This document shows positions 58,514-64,000 of a stretch of 64,000 nt of DNA, piece after piece (position 1 is the first letter of the stretch; the number at the start of each line of letters is the position of its first letter). The stretch is from Armatimonadota bacterium. Lineage in GTDB: Bacteria > Armatimonadota > Fimbriimonadia > Fimbriimonadales > Fimbriimonadaceae. The DNA lies in contig JAFDWQ010000009.1 in assembly GCA_018268395.1 (NCBI GenBank), positions 186,001 through 250,000 on the forward strand, given 5' to 3'. The notes beneath the pieces were generated by a model. It ran no database searches. It saw nothing but the letters and a program-made list of their open reading frames with translations, and was not told the DNA's origin. The position numbers and the translations under genes are program-made.

Positions 58514-59998
58514 ATGTCAGATCGCTCTGCATCGAACCGTATCCTCTTCATGAACACGCTGGCCTTTACGGTCTGCTTCGCCGTATGGACGCTCTACGGG
58601 GTCTTGATCACGTTCCTTGTCGACAACCAGGTGCTCGTCGCGGACAAGGCGAAGATCGGCTGGCTCATCGGCATCCCTGTCCTGTCGGGCTCCTTGTTGA
58701 GGCTCCCCGTCGGGATGCTGACCGAGCGGTTCGGCGGGAAGCCCGTCACCATCGGGGTCATGCTGTTCTCAGCGGTCTCGGTGTACCTGACAAGCTTTGC
58801 GGAGACCTTCGGCCAGTTCATGCTTGGTGGCTTGGCATTCGGGACGGCGGGCTCGGCGTTCGCGGTCGGCATCGCTTACACGTCGGTCTGGTTCCCGAAG
58901 AAGAGCCAAGGCACGGCGTTGGGCGTGTTCGGGGTCGGCAACGCGGGTTCGGCGTTCACGACGCTGGCCGCCCCGACTCTGCTCGCCACGTTCACGAAAG
59001 GCGGGACCGTCATCGAAGGCTGGCGCGCGTTGCCGCAGGTCTATGGCGCGGCGTTGGTCGTCATGACCCTCGTCTTCGCCATGACGACCCAGAACCGGAC
59101 GGACAAGGACGCCTCGGCGAAGAGCGCCGTGCAGATGCTCGCCCCCTTGCGCGACGTCCGCGTCTGGCGCTTCGGGCTCTATTACTTCCTCGTCTTCGGA
59201 GCCTTCGTCGCGCTCGCGCAGTGGCTCGTCCCGTACTACTTGAACGTCTACGGCGTGTCGCTCGCCGTAGCGGGGGCCATGGCTTCGGCGTTCAGTCTTC
59301 CCAGCGGGGTCGTCCGGGCCCTCGGAGGCTGGGCGTCCGACCGGTTCGGTGCCCGGGCGACGATGTACTGGGTGCTCGGCAGTTGCGCGGTGTTGTTCGC
59401 CCTCCTCGTCGCTCCGCGCATGGAGATATTGTCGCCGGGCGAAGGCGTGATGGCGGACAGTCCGGGCGAGGTCGTCGCGGTCTCCCCGACGGAGGTCCAA
59501 GTCCGCGCCAAAGACGGTCCGGTCAAGACGTACAAGTTGAAGCAGGCCCCGACGGCGCAAGTCCGGGAGGGCGAACTCATCTTCCCGACGTTCGAGTCGT
59601 GGCAAGCTCCGGCCGTCACGGTCGGCCAAACGGTGAAGAAGAAGGAGCTCGTCGCCAAGGGGACGACGCACGTGTTCTTCCAAGCCAACATGTGGGTGTT
59701 CACGGTGATCGTCTTCCTTGCCGGCATCATGATGGGCGTGGGAAAGGCAGCGGTCTACAAGCACATCCCGGAGTACTTCCCCCACGACGTCGGCGTCGTC
59801 GGCGGGCTGGTCGGCGTGATCGGTGGCCTCGGGGGGTTCTTCTGCCCGATCCTCTTCGGGGCGGTCTTGAACGCGACAGGCCTTTGGTCGACGTGCTGGC
59901 TGTTCCTGGGCGCCTTGGCCGTCGTGTGCCTCGTCTGGATGCATCTCGTCATCCTCAAGATGGCCGCCCATCAGAAGATCGAGCACGCACAGGACTAG
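58514..59998 (+). CDS. narK: NarK-type nitrate/nitrite transporter with loop domain
   Basis: A 494-residue major-facilitator protein of the nitrate/nitrite porter family: 'LRLPVGMLTERFGGKPV', 'FVVGNAGSAFT'-like 'GVFGVGNAGSAFTTLAAP' and 'VGKAAVYKHIPEYFP' are the family's signature stretches. Unlike ordinary members it has a soluble insert at about residues 303-390, between membrane segments, with 'SPGEVVAVSPTEVQVRAKDG' and 'VTVGQTVKKKELVAKG', which looks like a lipoyl/barrel-sandwich fold. It is the last gene of the nitrate operon. Confidence 0.9.
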   Translation: MSDRSASNRILFMNTLAFTVCFAVWTLYGVLITFLVDNQVLVADKAKIGWLIGIPVLSGSLLRLPVGMLTERFGGKPVTIGVMLFSAVSVYLTSFAETFGQFMLGGLAFGTAGSAFAVGIAYTSVWFPKKSQGTALGVFGVGNAGSAFTTLAAPTLLATFTKGGTVIEGWRALPQVYGAALVVMTLVFAMTTQNRTDKDASAKSAVQMLAPLRDVRVWRFGLYYFLVFGAFVALAQWLVPYYLNVYGVSLAVAGAMASAFSLPSGVVRALGGWASDRFGARATMYWVLGSCAVLFALLVAPRMEILSPGEGVMADSPGEVVAVSPTEVQVRAKDGPVKTYKLKQAPTAQVREGELIFPTFESWQAPAVTVGQTVKKKELVAKGTTHVFFQANMWVFTVIVFLAGIMMGVGKAAVYKHIPEYFPHDVGVVGGLVGVIGGLGGFFCPILFGAVLNATGLWSTCWLFLGALAVVCLVWMHLVILKMAAHQKIEHAQD

Positions 59999-60220
59999 GA
60001 GCGAGGACCGCCGCGCCGTCCACAGGCCGAGACCCGGTGCGGGCAGGAATCTTGAGGATCTTGTCGGCCCGGTCGCTCTTAACGGACGGCGGGGCGTGGC
60101 GCCTGGCTAACGGTCAATGTCCCGACCGCACCGCGACTTCAATCCGTTCTAAACATTCACGTTTTATGGGCACTCGGTACCCGTCATAAAAGCGAGGTTT
60201 CCGGAGTCGAAAGAAGTGCT

Positions 60221-61261
60221 ATGAGACACGCAAGAACGACACTCGCGGCGCTCATGGTCCTTGGGGGGATCGGAAGCGCCTACGCACAGACCGTCAGCAC
60301 CTTCGACACCGACGCCGAAGGTTGGACGGCGTACAACGACGGCACGCTGAGCTGGTCGGGGACGGTCGGCAACCCGCCCGGCAGCTTGAAAATCGTCGAC
60401 AGGAACTCTGGCACTTATTTCGGGTTCCAGGCACCGGCCGCCTATTTGGGCGACCACGCCCTCAAGTACGGAGGGACACTGGAATACCAGTCGATGGCGA
60501 CGGGCTCGGCGGACAGCGGCGCGACCCAGCCGGACGTGACCCTCGTCGGCGCGGGCGTGACCCTCGTCCTCGATCTCTTGAAGCCACCGAGCTCTGCCTT
60601 TGAAGTGCGCTCGATCGCGCTCGATACGTCGAGCGCCTGGCGGATCGGAACGTTGACGGGAGCCCTTGCCGACGAGACCCAGATCCGACAGGTGCTCGCC
60701 GACCTGACGGCGCTTCGGATCCGCGGCGAGTTCACAGGCAGCCCGGACACGGCGTATCTCGACAACGTCCGCTTCCTGCCCGCAGGATCGGTCATACCGC
60801 CGACGATCGCGACCGTCCGCCTTGGGAAGCTCTCTTCTGGAACGGTGGCGAACCTCGGCACGACCGACGGAACTTCTCTGGTCGTGTGCAAGTACGTCGT
60901 ACCGAACCAGTCGACGCCGCCCGTGTCCGTGGAACTCGAGGCCTTGTTGCCTGAAGTACCGACCGGCCGCTTCGGCTTCCGCACGTTCTCGAAAACGACG
61001 AACAACGGGCTGTTCGCCCAGCGCGTCGAACTTTGGGACTGGCAGGCCGGACGATGGGACCCCGTCGACACGGTCGACCAGCCCGTGACGACCACGCCGA
61101 CGTTTGCGACCGTCACCGCGACGGCCCCGTTCGACCGCTACTGGAACGAGGGTGCGGTCAAGGCCCGGTACCGGATCCGCGCGACGGGCCCGGTCTCGAC
61201 CCTTCTGTGGTGCCACGAACTCGACCACGCGGCCTGGACGGTCGACAACGGCCCCGGATAG
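60221..61261 (+). CDS. Secreted protein with laminin-B-like and shared C-terminal domains
   Basis: A 346-residue protein with a signal peptide (MRHARTTLAALMVLGGIGSAYAQ). The N-terminal half resembles laminin B/IV domains: 'STFDTDAEGWTAYNDG', 'NPPGSLKIVD', 'FQAPAAYLGDHALKYGGTLE'. The C-terminal ~160 residues ('ATVRLGKLSSG', 'VCKYVVPN', 'GPVSTLLWCHELDHAAW') match the domain at the end of the HAF-like proteins at 24.1 and 46.9 kb. It is unrelated to nitrate in sequence. Function unknown; likely extracellular binding. Confidence 0.75.
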   Translation: MRHARTTLAALMVLGGIGSAYAQTVSTFDTDAEGWTAYNDGTLSWSGTVGNPPGSLKIVDRNSGTYFGFQAPAAYLGDHALKYGGTLEYQSMATGSADSGATQPDVTLVGAGVTLVLDLLKPPSSAFEVRSIALDTSSAWRIGTLTGALADETQIRQVLADLTALRIRGEFTGSPDTAYLDNVRFLPAGSVIPPTIATVRLGKLSSGTVANLGTTDGTSLVVCKYVVPNQSTPPVSVELEALLPEVPTGRFGFRTFSKTTNNGLFAQRVELWDWQAGRWDPVDTVDQPVTTTPTFATVTATAPFDRYWNEGAVKARYRIRATGPVSTLLWCHELDHAAWTVDNGPG

Positions 61262-61336
61262 GCCCGTCGTCCACGAGACGGACAGGGGGGCGAAGGAGAG
61301 GCGTTCCCCCCGACGTCCGCCGTTGCGACAAAGGAC

Positions 61337-61362
61337 GCCCTCTTCCCGTTGGGGAAGAGGGC
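61337..61362. terminator. Bidirectional terminator-like hairpin
   Basis: GCCCTCTTCCC / GGGAAGAGGGC, perfect 11-bp stem with a GTTG loop, between two convergent genes. No long T-tract on either side. Confidence 0.6.
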
Positions 61363-61387
61363 GCTCGCGGCGTCGTCCTACACCGGT

Positions 61388-62725
61388 TCAACAGGGCTTT
61401 TCGGCGCCTTTCCGGACGTAGAACCACCAATTGAGGGCGACGCAAAGGGCATAGAACGCCGCCGCCACGAAGAAGAAGACGGTCGGCTTACCCGTCGCGG
61501 CGATGACAGCCCCGAACGAGAGGCTGAAAAGGAACGGGCCGTAGGCAGCGACGGCCGAAGTCCACCCGATCACACCGCCGGCCTGGCGGGGCGGGAAGAT
61601 CATCGGCATCTGCTTGAACGTGGACGCGTTGCCGATCCCGCTGAAGAGGAAGAGGCCGAGCATAAAGCCAAGGAAGCCGCCCCACTGTTGGAGGCCCGTG
61701 GGGGCGGTGTACGCCGTGACGCCCAAAGCGCAGACGACCAACCCGACGCCGCTCACCATGGTCACGCGGCCGCCGCCCAGCTTGTCACTGACGGGTCCGA
61801 AGAGGACTCGGACGGCCGCGCCGATCAGCGGGCCGAGGAACGCATAGGCCAGGGGGTCCGGCCCGCCGGGGAACTGACCGTACGTCTCCTTGATGAGGAG
61901 CGGAAAGGCGGCCGAGTATCCGCTGAAGGAGCCGAAAGTCATGACATAGAGCAGCGTCATGAGCCAGGTGTGCTTTTCGCGGAAGATGTCGAGCTGTTGC
62001 CGGAAATCGGCCTTAACGGGCACGCTTTTCAGCCCGGCCCACGCCAGGGCCGCAGCTACGATCACGAAGGGGAGCCAGACCAACGCGGCGTTCTGGAGGT
62101 AGACCGGATGCGACGTCTTGTCTTTCTCCACGAACGTCTGCCCCGTCCCGATCCAAGCCATCCCGATCACGGCAGGAATGAGGAACTGCGCTACGCTCAC
62201 GCCGAAGTTGCCGACGCCGGCCTGGATGCCCAGGGCCGTCCCCTGTTTCGTCTTCGGGAAGAACAGCGACGTGCTCGGCATGAACGAGCTGAAGTTGCCC
62301 CCTCCGAGTCCGGCTAAAAAGGCGAGGACGAGAAAGGTCGTATACGACGTCTGAGGGTTCTGGACTGCGGCCGTCCAGCCCAGGCACGGCACGACGAGGA
62401 GCACGGTCGAGAGGGCCACGGTCTTGCGTGTCCCGAACAACGGGATGAGGAAGGTATGGACGATCCGGAGCGTCCCAGCGGCCAGGCCCGGCATTGCGGT
62501 CAGCCAGAACAGTTGCTGCTTGTCGAACTTGAACCCGACGCCACTCAGTTTGACGACGATGGCGCTCACCATGAACCAGGTGCTGAACGACAGGAACAAG
62601 GCGAACGTCGTGAGCCAGAGCGTGCGCCACGCCAGGCGCTTCCCTTCGCCGCCCCATGCTTGGACGTCTTCTGGGTTCCAAGTCGCGGGCAATGGATCTT
62701 GATGGGCCGAGGTGGTCAAGGACAA
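61388..62725 (-). CDS. narK: NarK-type nitrate/nitrite transporter
   Basis: A 445-residue twelve-segment major-facilitator protein. The nitrate-porter signatures are 'AGLGGGNFSSFMPSTSLFFP' and 'SGIGNASTFKQMPMIFP', both typical of NarK/NrtP proteins. It starts at a TTG (62725) backed by AGGAG 7 bases before. It lies downstream of the nitrate-reductase gene on the same strand, but an ATGAC-N4-GTCAT box in the gap suggests its own regulated promoter. It differs from the other narK by lacking the soluble insert. Confidence 0.92.
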   Translation of the reverse strand: MSLTTSAHQDPLPATWNPEDVQAWGGEGKRLAWRTLWLTTFALFLSFSTWFMVSAIVVKLSGVGFKFDKQQLFWLTAMPGLAAGTLRIVHTFLIPLFGTRKTVALSTVLLVVPCLGWTAAVQNPQTSYTTFLVLAFLAGLGGGNFSSFMPSTSLFFPKTKQGTALGIQAGVGNFGVSVAQFLIPAVIGMAWIGTGQTFVEKDKTSHPVYLQNAALVWLPFVIVAAALAWAGLKSVPVKADFRQQLDIFREKHTWLMTLLYVMTFGSFSGYSAAFPLLIKETYGQFPGGPDPLAYAFLGPLIGAAVRVLFGPVSDKLGGGRVTMVSGVGLVVCALGVTAYTAPTGLQQWGGFLGFMLGLFLFSGIGNASTFKQMPMIFPPRQAGGVIGWTSAVAAYGPFLFSLSFGAVIAATGKPTVFFFVAAAFYALCVALNWWFYVRKGAEKPC

Positions 62726-62773
62726 GGTCGTACTCCTGTAAGAAGATCATTGACCTCATCGTCCAGGCACGCT

Positions 62774-62787
62774 ATGACGCCCGTCAT
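62774..62787. promoter_or_regulatory. ATGAC-N4-GTCAT palindrome before narK
   Basis: Third perfect copy of the palindrome, centre 55.5 bp before the narK start. A weak AATGAT box follows about 31 bp downstream on the minus strand. Confidence 0.6.
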
Positions 62788-62834
62788 GCCCTAGGCCCAA
62801 ACCGCCTTGCGGCCCGGGAGGACGACCGTTCCTC

Positions 62835-64000
62835 TTAGTCCGGTTCGGGACTGTCGGCCTTTGAGATCCGGACGACCGACTTCTTGAATTCGGGGATCTT
62901 GCTCACCGGGTCAAGGGCTCGGACGGTCAGGTTGTTCGCCGACTTGCGCCCCGGCCAATGGTAGGGGATGAACACGGTGTCTGGCCGGATCGTGGTCACC
63001 ACCTTGGCCTTGAGGGTGACCGCGCCACGGCGGCTTTCGACGCGGGCCCAATCGCCGTCCTCAAGACCGTGCCGCCCGGCAAGCGTCGGATGGATCTCGA
63101 CATAGGGTTCCGGGCACAGGTCGACGAGCCCTCCGATCCGCCGCGTCTGCGTCCCGCTCAGATACTGCGTCACGATCCGTCCCGTCGTCAGGATGACGGG
63201 GTAGTCGTCGTCGGGCTCTTCGGCCGAGGGACGGTAAGGCGTCGGATGGAAGTGGGCTTTGCCGTCGGCGGTCGGAAACTTCAGGTCTTCGAAGAGCCGG
63301 GGCGTTCCGGGATGTCCGATCTCCGGGCACGGCCAGAAAACGCCCATTTCGTCGACGATCCGCTCGTACGTGATGCCGTAATAGTCGGCCGTCCCTCCTT
63401 TGCTCGCGACGCGGAGCTCGTTGAAGACGTCCTCGCTCGTCTTGAAGTGGTCGAAGAACCCGCCCCGCCCCAACCTCCGCGCGATGTCCAAGAGAATGGA
63501 CGTGTCCGTCCGCGCATCGCCGGGAGGATCGACGGCCTTATTGATCTTGATGACCCGCCCTTCTGCGCTCGTACTCGTCCCTTCTTCCTCTTCGTGCAGG
63601 GATCCCGCCAGCACGATGTCGGCATGATGGGCGGTCTCGCTCAAAAAGAAGTCGATGGCGGTGTAGTGCTCGAGACGGGACAGGGCATCGCGCGTAAAGT
63701 TCGAGTCCGGAAGTGAAACCAAAGGGTTAAAGCAAATCGAGATCAGGGCCTTGATCTCTCCGGCATGGATCCGTTCCATGATCTCCTGGGCCGAGTGGCC
63801 CTTCCGCGGCAGTTCAGGTTCCGGGATGCCCCATACACCGGCAATGTACGACCGGTGTTCCGGATTCTCAATGTCGCGGTTTCCGGGTAGCTGGTCGCAC
63901 TTGTGTCCGTGCTCGCGGCCGCCTTGTCCGTTGCCTTGTCCCGTGATCGTGCCGTATCCGCAACCCGGCCGGCCGATGCGGCCCGTCGCCAACACAAGGT
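62835..64000 (-). CDS. nasA: Assimilatory-type nitrate reductase catalytic subunit, 5' part missing
   Basis: The last ~388 residues of a NasA/NarB-like molybdopterin enzyme; the beginning lies beyond the window. The block '[20 protein letters not shown]' is a hallmark of this branch, followed by '[13 protein letters not shown]' and '[14 protein letters not shown]'. The C-terminal molybdopterin-dinucleotide domain ('[19 protein letters not shown]', 'VFIPYHWPG') is complete. It would reduce nitrate to nitrite in the cytoplasm for nitrogen assimilation, or could serve another oxyanion. It precedes narK on the same strand by 109 bp. Confidence 0.88.
   Translation of the reverse strand, partial: LVLATGRIGRPGCGYGTITGQGNGQGGREHGHKCDQLPGNRDIENPEHRSYIAGVWGIPEPELPRKGHSAQEIMERIHAGEIKALISICFNPLVSLPDSNFTRDALSRLEHYTAIDFFLSETAHHADIVLAGSLHEEEEGTSTSAEGRVIKINKAVDPPGDARTDTSILLDIARRLGRGGFFDHFKTSEDVFNELRVASKGGTADYYGITYERIVDEMGVFWPCPEIGHPGTPRLFEDLKFPTADGKAHFHPTPYRPSAEEPDDDYPVILTTGRIVTQYLSGTQTRRIGGLVDLCPEPYVEIHPTLAGRHGLEDGDWARVESRRGAVTLKAKVVTTIRPDTVFIPYHWPGRKSANNLTVRALDPVSKIPEFKKSVVRISKADSPEPD

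Noticed and set aside
60161-60185. A fourth ATGAC-N4-GTCAT site before the laminin-B-like gene
   Set aside because: Only GTCAT is present; the other half-site is not at 4-base spacing.

Overview
The window is about 65% G+C and comes from a Gram-negative-type bacterium: it has a TolC channel, an outer-membrane porin, RND efflux, lipoproteins and many signal peptides. Families of HAF-like and other secreted orphan proteins, many GC-rich intergenic repeats and many candidate leaderless genes would suit an Armatimonadota/Fimbriimonadia-type genome. No rRNA or other taxonomic marker is present, so that placement is a guess.

Layout. 1-8.2 kb: small metabolic, regulatory and stress genes: a cut-off hydrolase, an ArsR-DinB-AHSA1 operon, an Imm50-like gene, a GH172/DUF2961 enzyme, a kinase-like phosphotransferase, a cupin and a zinc-ribbon/DinB ORF. 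8.2-13.4 kb: a repeat-rich accessory stretch. It holds composite GC-rich repeats, heptamer arrays, a four-helix-bundle (S23) gene nested inside another gene, a HAF-like gene between two copies of a ~220 bp structured repeat, and an HNH nuclease remnant. 13.4-25.5 kb: Hsp20-Lon, a secreted serine protease, RNHCP, a FAD/Rieske oxidoreductase, FTCD, and a membrane-protein/VWA-lipoprotein pair. 24-30 kb: a secreted HAF-like protein and a 1281-residue putative metalloprotease. 29.7-36 kb: a heavy-metal RND efflux operon. 36-38.3 kb: a duplicated gene tail around another HAF-like gene. 38.8-45 kb: a candidate defence island with a nucleotidyltransferase remnant, a VapC-type toxin with a very large partner, and a DUF2130 + PHP-ATPase pair. 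45-51 kb: secreted orphan proteins, an NmrA-family protein and gene fragments. 51-64 kb: nitrate-type respiration. This last part has a porin, a NarG-like/NarH-like pair, a cytochrome c-NarI-like fusion, Rieske, cytochrome b, two NarK transporters and the end of an assimilatory-type nitrate reductase.

How the parts fit. The nitrate block looks like one regulon. Three perfect ATGAC-N4-GTCAT palindromes (CRP/FNR-type geometry) sit in front of the porin, the catalytic subunit and the second narK. Two of them lie exactly 72.5 bp from their start codons. In the repeat-rich stretch, two paralogous genes carry repeat-derived insertions at the same protein loop, and one of those insertions carries the S23 gene between inverted arrays. 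The strongest candidates for undescribed biology are (i) the DUF2130/PHP-ATPase operon with the neighbouring PIN module, (ii) the S23 cassette and same-site insertions, and (iii) the bc-type nitrate complex with its palindrome regulon. All function calls rest on reading motifs and gene order; no database search was possible.
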